Origin: Victivallis sp. Marseille-Q1083
Lineage (GTDB): Bacteria > Verrucomicrobiota > Lentisphaeria > Victivallales > Victivallaceae
Assembly (NCBI RefSeq): GCF_903645315.1
Contig: NZ_CAHJXL010000001.1
Location: 2,406,001-2,470,000, forward strand
Direction: 5' to 3'
Length of the DNA: 64,000 nt
The notes under the pieces are model-generated. The model did not search any database. It was not told the origin of the DNA and was given only the letters and a program-made list of their open reading frames with translations. Numbering within the stretch: position 1 is the stretch's first letter; each line of letters opens with the position of its first letter. Position numbers and translations under genes: made by a program. Positions 43,773-54,717 of this stretch are shown piece by piece.

Positions 43773-44582
43773 TTAGCGAACGGCCTGTTCCTGTGCCCAG
43801 CGGTTCAGCCGGTCGGCGGTAAAGGCGGTCAACTGCTGCAGTTCCTGCTTGCCGTTGCCTTCGACCCGGACCGGCGCGCCGAATTCGAAATAGATCTGCC
43901 GGTCGCGATGGATCGGCCCGAAGTCGCGCAGGTATTTGCCGTTGCCGATGAAATCGGTTTTCAGCGCAAAAGGGACGATCTCGACGCCGGCGGCTTTGGC
44001 CAGCTTCACGCCGATGGAATTGAAGCTGTCGGCATTGAAGTCGGTGCTGCGGGTGGCCTGGGGAAACAGGATGATCGACCGGCCGGACTGCAGCAGTTGC
44101 TTGCCTTGTTTCAGCACCGCTTTCAAATCTTCGCGCGGATTGGACCGGCCGACCGGAATGGCGGCCAGCGACTGCATGATCCAGCCGAAGAACGGCACTT
44201 TCAAAAGAGATTGCTTGATGACGAAGGTAAAGTCCAGATGCGGCCGGACGATAGCGTGGAATACGGCGGTTTCCAGCATGCTCATATGGGTGCCCATCAG
44301 AATGACCGGCCGGCCTTCCAGTTGCCGCAGATGGTCGAGGCCCCGCAGGTGGATGATGCCGCCGCAGGCTTCGACGAGCCGGATATTGCCGTTGGAATAA
44401 TGAATTTGCCGCTCGGCGGTCAGGTGGCCGCGCCTGGCGCAGCAGCCGGTCTGGCAGAAAATCCAGAAATTGCGGAGATAAAAATGAAAACGGTTGCCGA
44501 GCAGCAACCGGTCTTCCCAGGAGCGGCGGCCGGGTGGAGTATCGTAAGTGTCGCCCTCGAACAAATTATTCGGACAGCTCAT
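43773..44582 (-). CDS. PlsC-like acyltransferase
   Basis: This 269-residue protein of the lysophospholipid acyltransferase superfamily shows the four blocks in order, with changes. Block I is GTHMSMLETA (HX4E instead of HX4D), block II is IPVGRSNPRED, block III is LFPQATRST (FPEGTRS in most), and block IV is EIVPFAL. It most likely transfers an acyl chain to a phospholipid or glycolipid, but the altered blocks leave catalysis uncertain. The N-terminal 70 residues have hydrophobic and cysteine-containing patches that may contact the membrane. It lies upstream of the tyrosine autokinase. Confidence 0.7.
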   Translation of the reverse strand: MSCPNNLFEGDTYDTPPGRRSWEDRLLLGNRFHFYLRNFWIFCQTGCCARRGHLTAERQIHYSNGNIRLVEACGGIIHLRGLDHLRQLEGRPVILMGTHMSMLETAVFHAIVRPHLDFTFVIKQSLLKVPFFGWIMQSLAAIPVGRSNPREDLKAVLKQGKQLLQSGRSIILFPQATRSTDFNADSFNSIGVKLAKAAGVEIVPFALKTDFIGNGKYLRDFGPIHRDRQIYFEFGAPVRVEGNGKQELQQLTAFTADRLNRWAQEQAVR

Positions 44583-44748
44583 AAATCGACCATTCCATCA
44601 AAAAATTACAGTTAAAGCAATTGAAAGTACAGGACGTTTAGTATACAGCGCCGGACCGCTTTTTTCAATTGAGTGATCGGTGTTTATGGAGATAATTTGT
44701 CCGACCGGCGGTTTTTTATCGGTAAAAAATATGTTTTATTCTTGAATC

Positions 44749-44776
44749 TTATGCACTTTACGTTATATTCTATAAT
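44749..44776 (+). promoter_or_regulatory. Promoter of rpmE
   Basis: TTATGC and a consensus TATAAT (44771-44776) are separated by 16 bases, in an AT-rich stretch 57 bases before the rpmE ATG. Confidence 0.55.
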
Positions 44777-44832
44777 CTTTGGATTTTGCAATTTCAATTT
44801 TAACATAAACCAAAACCTATGGAGTTGACCAA

Positions 44833-45042
44833 ATGAAAAAGGATATTCATCCGAAATATGGTGATGCGAAAGTGATTTGCGCCTGCGGCGAAGTCTGGCA
44901 CATCAAGTCCACCCGTCCGGAAATGAAGGTCGGTATCTGTGCGAAATGCCACCCGTTCTTTACCGGCAAGCAGAAATTTGTCGATACGGCGGGTCGTGTT
45001 GAGCGTTTCCGTCAGCGTTACGGCGTGAAGAACAACGACTGA
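44833..45042 (+). CDS. rpmE: 50S ribosomal protein L31, zinc-binding type
   Basis: This 69-residue protein begins [20 protein letters not shown]. The cysteines of CACGE and [12 protein letters not shown] form the zinc site of the C+ form of L31. The C-terminal ending [10 protein letters not shown] is standard. A 5' leader of about 50 bases precedes it. prfA follows after 93 bases; L31 followed by release factor 1 is a common bacterial order. Confidence 0.97.
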   Translation: MKKDIHPKYGDAKVICACGEVWHIKSTRPEMKVGICAKCHPFFTGKQKFVDTAGRVERFRQRYGVKNND

Positions 45043-45135
45043 TCGGCCGGGTATTGCATTTGCCTGCTCCGGTTGCGCCGCCCCCTTTGAGCGTGATTGG
45101 AAGCGGGCATTTTTTGTATGGAAAGGTGAGTGGCA

Positions 45136-46230
45136 ATGACTCCTTCAGACATCGCCGGATATATCGAGAATCTTCGCGGCCGGTTTGCCGAATTGGAGCA
45201 CCTGCTGGCGGACCCGGCGATCTACGGCAAGCCGAATGATTTGAAACGCATTTCCCGGGAGCATCGTCAACTGGCGAATCTGTTCGAGAATTTCGACCGT
45301 TGGACGCGGGTGCTGCGCGAATTGGACGAAAATGCCCGTTTGTCGGCCGGCGAGGATGATCCCGAACTCAAAGCATTGATTGTTGCCGATATCGCCGACC
45401 TGGAAGCGGAAGCGGCCAAGCTGGCGGCCGCCATTCAACTGGCGCTGCTGCCGCCGGACCCGAACGACGCGCGCAATATCATCGTCGAAATCAAGCCGGC
45501 GGCCGGCGGCGACGAATCGGCGCTGTTTGCGGCGGATCTGTTCCGCCTGTATATGTATTACGCCGAGAAGCGGCATTGGAAACTGGAAATTCTCGACCAG
45601 GCGCCGAGCGATCTGGGCGGTTTGAAGAACATCGCCTTTTCGCTGGCCGGCGAGGATGTTTACTCGCGGATGAAATACGAGAGCGGCGTGCACCGGGTTC
45701 AGCGGATTCCGGCGACGGAGTCCGGCGGGCGCATCCATACTTCGACGGTGACGGTGGCGGTGATGCCGGAAGCCGAAGCGGTGGAAATCGATATCAAACC
45801 GGAGGAGCTGCGTTTCGACGTATTCCGTTCCTCCGGCCCCGGCGGCCAGTGCGTCAATACGACCGATTCGGCGGTCCGGGTAACCCACATTCCCACCGGT
45901 CTGTCGGTGGCCAGCCAGCAGGAAAAATCGCAGCACCGCAACAAGGAGATCGCTTTGCGGATTCTCTATGCGCGTTTGCTGGAGCACAAGCAGCGGGAAG
46001 AGGCGGCGAAACAGGCGGCCGACAAGCGTTCGCAGGTCGGCACCGGCGACCGCAGCGAACGGATCCGCACCTACAATTATCCGCAGAGCCGGGTGACCGA
46101 CCATCGTTTCGGCATCACTTTGTACGATTTGCCGAAGCTGATGGAAGGGGAGCTGGACCTGTTGCTCGATCCGATCATCACCATCGCCTGTGAACAGCAA
46201 CTGGCCAATCTCGGCAACCGGCCGTCCTGA
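45136..46230 (+). CDS. prfA: Peptide chain release factor 1
   Basis: This 364-residue RF1 reads UAA and UAG. Its conserved RIPATESGGRIHTSTVTVAVMPE stretch and the catalytic GGQ in SSGPGGQCVN are present, followed by CQxEKSQH-like QQEKSQHRNK. The glutamine of GGQ is normally methylated by PrmC; no prmC gene follows here, unlike in many bacteria. ATG 45136 is preferred over GTG 45130 because of the AAAGGTG spacing. Confidence 0.96.
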   Translation: MTPSDIAGYIENLRGRFAELEHLLADPAIYGKPNDLKRISREHRQLANLFENFDRWTRVLRELDENARLSAGEDDPELKALIVADIADLEAEAAKLAAAIQLALLPPDPNDARNIIVEIKPAAGGDESALFAADLFRLYMYYAEKRHWKLEILDQAPSDLGGLKNIAFSLAGEDVYSRMKYESGVHRVQRIPATESGGRIHTSTVTVAVMPEAEAVEIDIKPEELRFDVFRSSGPGGQCVNTTDSAVRVTHIPTGLSVASQQEKSQHRNKEIALRILYARLLEHKQREEAAKQAADKRSQVGTGDRSERIRTYNYPQSRVTDHRFGITLYDLPKLMEGELDLLLDPIITIACEQQLANLGNRPS

Positions 46231-46491
46231 AATTGTGCCGGCGGCACTCCTTCCTGAAATATTTTCTGGCGTTTCCCGAGCGGCATCGCCGCGTTTCGGC
46301 GCCTTTGCGGTCCGGGAGCCTCGATGTCCTGTTCCGCGGATGCCGGCCGGAAAAAATCGGCAACCCGCTGGACGTGTGAAAGTTATTTTATCCGCTTTTT
46401 GTTTGGTTTTTTCAGAAAGCGATTGTAAAAAACAGCATATGGTATTATGGTAAAGCCAGAGGAGCTTTCATGCGATAGAGGAGGAAATATC

Positions 46492-47313
46492 ATGAAAATG
46501 CTGAAAAGAATCGGGTTGTCCGCTTGGCTGGCAACCGGTCTGGTCCTGCAGGGCGGAGCGGCCGTCGCGGAGGAAACCGCCGCGACAGCGGCGCAAATGT
46601 CGGTGGAACAGAATTTTCTCGGCTTGGTTTACCGGGATGCCGAAGGCAGTATGCCGTACCGCCTGTTTGTCCCGAAGGAGGAAAAAGCCGGCGTCCGTTA
46701 CCCGTTGCTGGTTTTTCTGCACGGCGCCGGAGAGCGCGGGGATGACAATGTCGCGCAGTTGACGCATGCCGCCTGGTTTGCCCAGCCGATGGTACAGAAT
46801 GAATATCCCTGCTTTGTACTGGCGCCGCAGTGTCCGGCCGATGCCGCCTGGGGCAGTTGGGGAAAGCCTGCCGATCAGCCTTCCCGGCAGTTGCGGCAGG
46901 TTCTGGCGATAATCCGGCAGGTGATGAAAACTGAGCCGATCGATCCGCGGCGCGTTTATGTGACCGGCGTATCGATGGGCGGCAACGGCACCTGGGAAAT
47001 GCTGCGGTTTCATCCGGAATTGTTTGCTGCTGCGGCGCCGGTGTGCGGCTGGGGCGTGCCGGAGGCGGCCGGCGGATTTGCCGGCAAGCCGGTCTGGGCG
47101 TTTCACGGCGCCGATGATCCGGTGGTCGAGCCGGCAGGGTCGCGCCGGATGGTCGAGGCGATCGAAGCGGCCGGCGGCAAAGCGAAATATACCGAATATC
47201 CGACCGTCAAGCACAATTCCTGGATCAATGCCTACCATGATCCGGCTTTCTACCAATGGCTGTTCGGGCAGGAACTCGGCGAGGAGCCGGTGGTGCCGGA
47301 ATTGGCACAATGA
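46492..47313 (+). CDS. Secreted alpha/beta-hydrolase, esterase/peptidase-like
   Basis: This 273-residue protein has a signal peptide (about residues 1-25, ending AAVAEE). Residues 40-265 are an alpha/beta-hydrolase of the dienelactone hydrolase/PHB depolymerase-like type: LLVFLHGAGERGDD oxyanion loop, nucleophile GVSMGGNGTW, acid FHGADDPVV and histidine VKHNSW. Similar periplasmic enzymes remove acyl groups from plant polysaccharides, but the substrate cannot be read here. AGGAGG precedes ATG 46492. The 261-base space before it shows no RNA or gene. Confidence 0.85.
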   Translation: MKMLKRIGLSAWLATGLVLQGGAAVAEETAATAAQMSVEQNFLGLVYRDAEGSMPYRLFVPKEEKAGVRYPLLVFLHGAGERGDDNVAQLTHAAWFAQPMVQNEYPCFVLAPQCPADAAWGSWGKPADQPSRQLRQVLAIIRQVMKTEPIDPRRVYVTGVSMGGNGTWEMLRFHPELFAAAAPVCGWGVPEAAGGFAGKPVWAFHGADDPVVEPAGSRRMVEAIEAAGGKAKYTEYPTVKHNSWINAYHDPAFYQWLFGQELGEEPVVPELAQ

Positions 47314-47416
47314 ATTGTGTCAATTTGTCCCACTTGTGACAGCTCGCTCGGCCCGAAATGTGTCACCGGACCGGATGACCCGGCTTTAACTGGTTGAATG
47401 TCACGTTTTGAAAAAA

Positions 47417-47433
47417 TTGGCATGCTATTTGCT
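47417..47433 (+). promoter_or_regulatory. Sigma-54-type promoter before dnaK
   Basis: TTGGCAT, five bases, then TTGCT keeps the invariant GG and GC exactly ten bases apart. The start codon of dnaK is 63 bases downstream. TGTGTCA repeats at 47316-47322 and 47360-47365 lie where an enhancer-binding protein could bind, but that is weak evidence. The rpoN gene lies at the left edge of the window. Confidence 0.6.
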
Positions 47434-47496
47434 GAAACTTCAACCGTAATATTTGAAAATTTGAAATTTAAAAACTCGTTAGGAGGATAGGATATC

Positions 47497-49413
47497 ATGG
47501 GTAAGATATTGGGTATTGACTTGGGCACCACCAACAGTTGTATGGCGGTGATGGATCACGGCGAAGCGACGGTCATTCCGAATGCGGAAGGCAATCGGAC
47601 GACTCCGTCGATTGTGGCTTTTACCAAAAATGGCGAGCGCCTGGTCGGCCAGACTGCCAAACGGCAGGCGGTGACCAATCCGAAGAACACCATTTTCTCG
47701 GTCAAGCGCTTCATGGGACGGAAATACGATGAGATCGGCGAAGAGCGCAATCTGGTGCCGTTCGAGCTGGTCAAGGCGGCCAATGGCGACGTGGCGATCC
47801 AAATCGGCGACCGCTCTTATTCGCCGCCGGAAATTTCGGCGATGATTTTGCAGAAGTTGAAACTGGATGCCGAGGCGTATCTCGGCGAGGAGATCAAGCA
47901 GGCGGTCATCACCGTGCCGGCTTACTTCAACGACAGCCAGCGTCAGGCGACCAAGGATGCCGGCAAGATCGCCGGTCTGGAAGTGCTGCGTATCGTCAAC
48001 GAGCCGACGGCGGCGGCGCTGGCCTACGGACTGGACAAGAAAAGTGAAGAGACCGTGGCGGTCTACGACCTCGGCGGCGGGACGTTCGATATCTCCATTC
48101 TGGAAATTGGCGACGGCGTTTTCGAAGTGAAGTCGACCAACGGTGACACCCACCTCGGCGGCGACGACTTCGACCAGGTGCTGATCAACTATCTGGCGGA
48201 TGCCTTCCGCAAGGAGTACAACGTCGATCTGCGCAAGGATTCCCAGGCGCTGCAGCGGTTGAAGGAAGCGGCGGAAAAGGCGAAGTGCGAACTCTCTTCG
48301 AGCATGTCCACCGATATCAATCTGCCGTTTATCACGATGAATCAGGATGGGCCGATCCACTTGAATATGACGGTTTCTCGGGCGGAACTCGAAAAGATGT
48401 GCGACCCGCTGCTGGAACGTACCGTGCAGCCGTGCAAAAACTGTCTGCGCGATGCCGGCTTGAACGCTTCGGAAATCAAGGAAGTGATCATGGTCGGCGG
48501 GATGACCCGGATGCCGAAAGTGCAGGAGAAGGCCAGGGAAATTTTCGGCCGTGACCCGCACAAGGGCGTCAATCCGGATGAAGTGGTTGCCTGCGGCGCC
48601 GCCATCCAGGGCGGTGTGCTCGGCGGCCAGGTCAACGATGTCGTGCTGCTGGACGTCACGCCGTTGTCGCTGGGGATCGAAACCCTCGGCGGCGTCTTCA
48701 CCCGCCTGATTGACCGCAATACGACGATTCCGACCAAGAAAAGCGAAGTATTCAGCACCGCGGCCGACAATCAGCCGTCGGTCGACATCCACGTGCTGCA
48801 GGGCGAACGCGAGATGTCCAGGGACAATAAGACGATCGGCCGGTTCCGCCTTGACGGCATCGCGCCGGCGCCGCGCGGCGTGCCGCAGATCGAAGTGACC
48901 TTCGACATCGACGCCAACGGCATCCTGCACGTTACCGCCAAGGACCGCGGCACCGGCAAGGAGCAGAAGATCACCATCACCGCGAACAGCGGGTTGTCCG
49001 AGCAGGAAATCGAGAAGATGGTCAACGAGGCCAAGGCGCATGCCGACGAGGACAAGCAGGTCAAGGAACGCATCGAGGTCAAGAACAAGGCCGATTCGAT
49101 GGTTTACCAGACCGAGAAGCAGTTGAAGGAGTTCGAAGGCAAGGTGTCCGATGCGGTTCGCAAACCGGTCGAAGACGGTATTGCCAAGTTGAAGAAGGAT
49201 ATCGAAGCCGACGACGTCGAAGCGATGAAGCGGACGATGGAAAGCCTCGAGCAGCATTTAATGCAGCTCGGCCAGGAGATCTATCAGCAGCAACAGCAGC
49301 AGCAGACGGAACCGACCGGCGGTCCGACCGGCGGCGAGGCGGCCGGCAACGCGGCCGGCGGCAAGTCGAATGACGATGGTTTTGTCGATGCCGAAGTGGT
49401 CGATGATAAGTAA
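47497..49413 (+). CDS. dnaK: Chaperone DnaK (Hsp70)
   Basis: This 638-residue Hsp70 has the full nucleotide-binding domain ([30 protein letters not shown]), the interdomain linker ([12 protein letters not shown]), the substrate-binding domain and a helical lid. A Gln- and Gly-rich tail ends in DAEVVDDK, like the EEVKD/K ending of family members. A strong AGGAGGATAG site precedes the ATG. Neither grpE nor dnaJ is adjacent; groES and groEL follow on the same strand. The -24/-12 promoter suggests control by sigma-54 rather than by HrcA. Confidence 0.98.
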   Translation: MGKILGIDLGTTNSCMAVMDHGEATVIPNAEGNRTTPSIVAFTKNGERLVGQTAKRQAVTNPKNTIFSVKRFMGRKYDEIGEERNLVPFELVKAANGDVAIQIGDRSYSPPEISAMILQKLKLDAEAYLGEEIKQAVITVPAYFNDSQRQATKDAGKIAGLEVLRIVNEPTAAALAYGLDKKSEETVAVYDLGGGTFDISILEIGDGVFEVKSTNGDTHLGGDDFDQVLINYLADAFRKEYNVDLRKDSQALQRLKEAAEKAKCELSSSMSTDINLPFITMNQDGPIHLNMTVSRAELEKMCDPLLERTVQPCKNCLRDAGLNASEIKEVIMVGGMTRMPKVQEKAREIFGRDPHKGVNPDEVVACGAAIQGGVLGGQVNDVVLLDVTPLSLGIETLGGVFTRLIDRNTTIPTKKSEVFSTAADNQPSVDIHVLQGEREMSRDNKTIGRFRLDGIAPAPRGVPQIEVTFDIDANGILHVTAKDRGTGKEQKITITANSGLSEQEIEKMVNEAKAHADEDKQVKERIEVKNKADSMVYQTEKQLKEFEGKVSDAVRKPVEDGIAKLKKDIEADDVEAMKRTMESLEQHLMQLGQEIYQQQQQQQTEPTGGPTGGEAAGNAAGGKSNDDGFVDAEVVDDK

Positions 49414-49515
49414 CGGTTGAGTAGTCAATGCTGTCGGGATGATTTCGACCGTCCCGGCGGCACTTTATTCAAAAATATTTTAACAAATTAAACCAAAAAT
49501 CGTAAGGAGAGCAAC

Positions 49516-49812
49516 ATGTCGAAAGTGAACATCAAGCCGTTGGGCGACCGGGTCCTGCTTGAAATCTGCGAAGCGGCCGAACAGGTCAAGGGTGGCATCG
49601 TCATTCCGGACACCGCCAAGGAAAAGCCGCAGGAGTACACCGTAATTGCCATCGGCACCGGCAAGACCGATGACAAAGGCAAGAAAATCGAATTTGACGT
49701 CAAGGTTGGTGACATCGTTTTGACCAGCCGTTACGGCGGCACCGAAGTCAAATACGACGGCAAAGAGTACAAAATCATCGGGCAGGACGATATCCTGGCG
49801 GTGATCGGCTGA
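49516..49812 (+). CDS. groES: Co-chaperonin GroES
   Basis: This 98-residue protein is close to the usual 97. It shows [11 protein letters not shown], the mobile loop around [18 protein letters not shown], which contacts GroEL, and [29 protein letters not shown] lies before the ATG. It is 102 bases after dnaK and 69 before groEL. No CIRCE operator was seen upstream. Confidence 0.97.
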   Translation: MSKVNIKPLGDRVLLEICEAAEQVKGGIVIPDTAKEKPQEYTVIAIGTGKTDDKGKKIEFDVKVGDIVLTSRYGGTEVKYDGKEYKIIGQDDILAVIG

Positions 49813-49875
49813 AGCCGGGCCCGGGGCAGGGCTGTCATTACATCTGCAAAATTGATTTTTAAAAAAGGAAAATAA

Positions 49876-51525
<1,650 letters not shown>

Positions 51526-51553
51526 GTCAGGTCATTCTGTCGATACGACGCTT

Positions 51554-51582
51554 GGGCGGGGAAATTTTTCCCCGCCCTTTTT
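51554..51582 (+). terminator. Intrinsic terminator after groEL
   Basis: An 11-bp stem (GGGCGGGGAAA with TTTCCCCGCCC) with a 2-base minimal loop is followed by TTTTT. Confidence 0.9.
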
Positions 51583-51670
51583 GCTTTGAGAGGATTTGAT
51601 TGCCGGTCGGCAGAGTGTAGAGTAATATACAAGAGGAGTGGGAAGGGAACGCGACAGGAGGGATGGGAAA

Positions 51671-51988
51671 ATGTTGGGATTCGATCCGGAAGGAACGCCG
51701 GCGCGGCCGGGCGTTGCTTGCTTTCGTGCGCTCATCGCGTTCGGGGTGGCGGTGCTGGCGCTTCTGTCATGCATGTTGTTGTTGGCAGCTTTCTCCTGCT
51801 TTCCCAATGGCGGCTTTTATTCGCTGGTGTGGCTGGCTTGTTATCTGTTTTTTCTCTGCCGTTTGGTGGCGTGGGTGAAACAATCCCGACGGGTATCGCG
51901 CTGGGCTGGCTGGGGAATGTTCTGGTGTGTGGTGATGATTTGTGTGGTGGCTTTGTGTTCCTTGCTGTCGTGGGGAGGCCGAGGCTGA
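51671..51988 (+). CDS. Small membrane protein of unknown function
   Basis: This 105-residue frame has three hydrophobic helices (LIAFGVAVLALLSCMLLLAAF, SLVWLACYLFFLCRLVAW, MFWCVVMICVVALCSLL) and a short cytoplasmic start. GAGGGATGGG lies before ATG 51671. A second open frame on the same strand covers the region, so the coding assignment is not certain; the helix pattern favours this frame. No family is recognised. It lies alone between groEL and ftsA. Confidence 0.5.
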   Translation: MLGFDPEGTPARPGVACFRALIAFGVAVLALLSCMLLLAAFSCFPNGGFYSLVWLACYLFFLCRLVAWVKQSRRVSRWAGWGMFWCVVMICVVALCSLLSWGGRG

Positions 51989-52193
51989 CAGGAACGGCTG
52001 ACGGAAGGACAGGAGCCGGAGGAAAAAGGCGGTGATGTGCCGATGCGTTGAATGGAATTTCGCCGCGCATACCCCGGCCGTAAAAAACCGTAAAAAAAAT
52101 TGGAATCAATTGGTATTTTCCGCCTTTGGTAATATTTTGTGTAACGTATTTGTAGTTCTTTCGGAATTTTAGGAATCAACGAGAAATAATCGG

Positions 52194-53480
52194 ATGTTGA
52201 AACGGCGGGATATCATTACGGCAGTCGAGATCGGCACCTCGAAAATTTGTGTGCTGATCGGTGCTTCACGCCCGGACGAACCGTTGACCATCATCGGCCG
52301 CGGTGAAGCCTCCGGCGGCAATTCGGTGGTCAAGGGCGAGATCGTCGACATGGACCTGGCGCTGGAAAAATTGACTGAGGCGCTGGAAGCGGCCGATGCG
52401 TCGGCCGGGCGCGAAATCAACAACAGCCGGATCATCGCCATGTCGGTCACCGGCTGCAATATCAACTCCTACCAGGGGGTCGGCACGGTATTCATCAATG
52501 CCGAAGACCAGCGGGTCTCCCAGGCGGCGATCGGTGAGGCGATCAAAAATGCCCAGGTCAAGCCGTTGCCGCTGGAACAGACCAAAATCAATACTTTCGA
52601 CGCCTTCTATCTGTTGGATGGCATTCGTCGGGCCCGCAATCCGGAAAATCAGGTCGCCCATAAGCTTGAAGCGTATTTGCATGTCATTCACGGCGACACC
52701 AACCGGATCGAAAATTTCCGTTCGCTGATGCGTGATGCCGGATTCGAAGCGGATGTCAAGATTGTGTTCAGCGCCATTGCCGATGTCTACGGCATCCTGA
52801 CCGACGAGGAGAAGGAGAATGGCGTACTGCTGGTCAATATGGGGGCCGGCACGACGGAATATGCCGTGGTGTTCAACATGGGCGTGCTGGCCAGCGGCGT
52901 GCTGCCGGTCGGCATGGAACATGTCGTCAATGATTTGTCGCTCGGCTTGAACCTGACGATCAATCAGTGCCGCAAAATCCTGCAGGACGGTTCGCTGCAG
53001 CGCAGCGTCGAACGGCGGCAGGGGGTGCTGGAGATGAAAAATGCCGAAGGCGCCCTGCGGCGGATTCCGTTGAGTTCGTTCGAGCGGATCATCGATTTGC
53101 GTTTGCGGGAGGTGTTTGAAATCATCAAGCGGCGGGTCGGCGAAGAGGGCATCCTGCGCAACCTGGCCAGCGGCGGCGTGCTGACCGGCGGGGCCGCCCT
53201 GTTCGACCGTACCTTTGAACTTTTTCATACCGTTTTTGAGTTTCCGGTCCGGATCGGCCGGCCTTACGATGCCAGCGGCGCCCTGACCGACTTGGAAAAT
53301 CCGCGTTACAGCACGGTCTGGGGGGTGTTGAAGTTCGGTGAGGAGTGCAATCAGATTTATTCGGCGATGCGGCCGCGCGGCATGTTCGGCCGGTTGGCCG
53401 AGGCGGTGGGGGAAGCCGGTGAAGTCGGCGATCGGATGCTGCGCGGGGTCGGCGAATTGTTCAAATCGATAAAGATGTGA
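52194..53480 (+). CDS. ftsA: Cell division protein FtsA
   Basis: This 428-residue actin-like protein anchors FtsZ to the membrane. The phosphate-1 motif (AVEIGTSKICVLIG), the 1C domain in place of actin 1B, the phosphate-2 motif (LLVNMGAGTTEYAVV) and the adenosine motif (GGVLTGGAALFD) are present. The C-terminal segment (residues about 400-428, with FGRLAEAVGEA and a last ELFKSIKM) can form the amphipathic membrane helix. It overlaps ftsZ by the stop/start. No other dcw gene (mur, ftsQ) is in view upstream. Confidence 0.93.
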   Translation: MLKRRDIITAVEIGTSKICVLIGASRPDEPLTIIGRGEASGGNSVVKGEIVDMDLALEKLTEALEAADASAGREINNSRIIAMSVTGCNINSYQGVGTVFINAEDQRVSQAAIGEAIKNAQVKPLPLEQTKINTFDAFYLLDGIRRARNPENQVAHKLEAYLHVIHGDTNRIENFRSLMRDAGFEADVKIVFSAIADVYGILTDEEKENGVLLVNMGAGTTEYAVVFNMGVLASGVLPVGMEHVVNDLSLGLNLTINQCRKILQDGSLQRSVERRQGVLEMKNAEGALRRIPLSSFERIIDLRLREVFEIIKRRVGEEGILRNLASGGVLTGGAALFDRTFELFHTVFEFPVRIGRPYDASGALTDLENPRYSTVWGVLKFGEECNQIYSAMRPRGMFGRLAEAVGEAGEVGDRMLRGVGELFKSIKM

Positions 53481-54676
53481 TGAATATGGCAGAAGAAACG
53501 GTGCGGGAAAAGACGATCGCGGTTCTGGGGTTGGGCTGTGCCGGCGTGCGGGTGGTCAATCTGTTGAGCCGGATGCCGGAAGCCGCCCATCTGCGTCTGC
53601 TGGCGGTGGACACCGACAGCGAGGCGCTGGACGGTTGCCCGCTGCCGGAAGAGAATAAATTGCTGGCCGACCGTCAGTGGCGCAACGGGCGCGGCTGCGG
53701 CGGCGATGTGCTCAAAGGGCAGCGTTCGATGGCCCGGGAACGCGCCGCGCTGGAGACCTTGATCAGCGACTCCAAATTATTGCTGGTGATCGGCGGCCTC
53801 GGCGGCGGCACCGCCAGCGGCGGTGCTCCGGCGCTGGCCGGATTGGCCGGCCGGTTGAAAATTCCGACTATTTTTCTGTTGACGATGCCGTTCTCGCTGG
53901 AGGGACACAGCAAGCGGAAAATTTCCGAAGATACGTTGCAGGAGTTGCTGCCGGTGGTGGATGTGCTGCTCTGTTTGCCGAACGATCTGCTGTTTTCGGT
54001 GCTGCCGGCGGAGACGTCGACCCGGGAGGCCTTCCGGCTGGCCGACCTGGAGCTGGCCCGTTCGGTGGTGGGAGTCAGCGAATTGCTGCGGGTCGGCAAT
54101 CTGCTGCCGGCCGATTTCGGCGATCTGCGGACCGTTTTGCGGGAGCGAAAGAGCTTCTGTGCCATCGGCGTCGGCAATGCGGCGGCCGGCGAAGGGTTGA
54201 ACGTCGGCCAGTTGGCGCTGGAACGGCTGCTGGAAGCGCCGTTGCTGGGCGGGGTGAATAAATTGCGCGACGCCGATGTCGTGGTGCTGACGCTGCTGGG
54301 CGGGGAGGCGTTGAGCCTGGGCGAGATGAAAGCGGTCTTCGAGGCGGCCCGCCGGTTTATCGGCGAGGATGCCAACGTGGTGATCGGCACCAATGTCGAT
54401 CCGGCGTATGGCGACCGCATCCAGCTGACCGCGTTGGCGATCAAATACGACGGCAAAGTCGAGGCGGTCCGCCGGCCGGTGCACCGTCGCCGGGCGGAAC
54501 GGCCGGCAGTGGTCGGCAGTATTGCCGGCGGCGGTCAATTCGAGCAGCCGCAGTTTGAACTGGAACCGGTCTCCCGCGGCATCTTTCTGAATACGACGCA
54601 AGTGGTGGTCAACGGGGAAGATTTGGATATTCCGACTTTCCAGCGCCGTTCGGTTGCGATCGACAAGGGTGAATAA
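53480..54676 (+). CDS. ftsZ: Cell division protein FtsZ, divergent
   Basis: This 398-residue tubulin homologue starts at ATG 53480, overlapping the ftsA stop (TGATG). The T1 loop reads LGLGCAGVRVVN in place of the usual GxGGGGxNAV. The tubulin signature reads GGLGGGTASGGA (108-114) instead of GGGTGTG. The T7 synergy loop keeps both aspartates (LPADFGDLRTV, D212 and D215), though the preceding Asn is Pro. The C-terminal conserved peptide is clear (DIPTFQRR), as needed to bind FtsA. It should polymerise, but nucleotide binding must differ in detail. Planctomycetes and Chlamydiae lack FtsZ, while Lentisphaerota retain it. Confidence 0.9.
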   Translation: MNMAEETVREKTIAVLGLGCAGVRVVNLLSRMPEAAHLRLLAVDTDSEALDGCPLPEENKLLADRQWRNGRGCGGDVLKGQRSMARERAALETLISDSKLLLVIGGLGGGTASGGAPALAGLAGRLKIPTIFLLTMPFSLEGHSKRKISEDTLQELLPVVDVLLCLPNDLLFSVLPAETSTREAFRLADLELARSVVGVSELLRVGNLLPADFGDLRTVLRERKSFCAIGVGNAAAGEGLNVGQLALERLLEAPLLGGVNKLRDADVVVLTLLGGEALSLGEMKAVFEAARRFIGEDANVVIGTNVDPAYGDRIQLTALAIKYDGKVEAVRRPVHRRRAERPAVVGSIAGGGQFEQPQFELEPVSRGIFLNTTQVVVNGEDLDIPTFQRRSVAIDKGE

Positions 54677-54717
54677 AGCATACAGGCTAATTGTTTCAAG
54701 AATAGTAAGGAGTTGGA

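Noticed and set aside
49414-49515. CIRCE operator before groES
   Set aside because: The TTAGCACTC and GAGTGCTAA arms are not present.
51586-52035. Alternative plus-strand frame overlapping the small membrane protein
   Set aside because: It lacks a helix pattern and a ribosome-binding site and is Gly/Arg-rich like a shadow frame.
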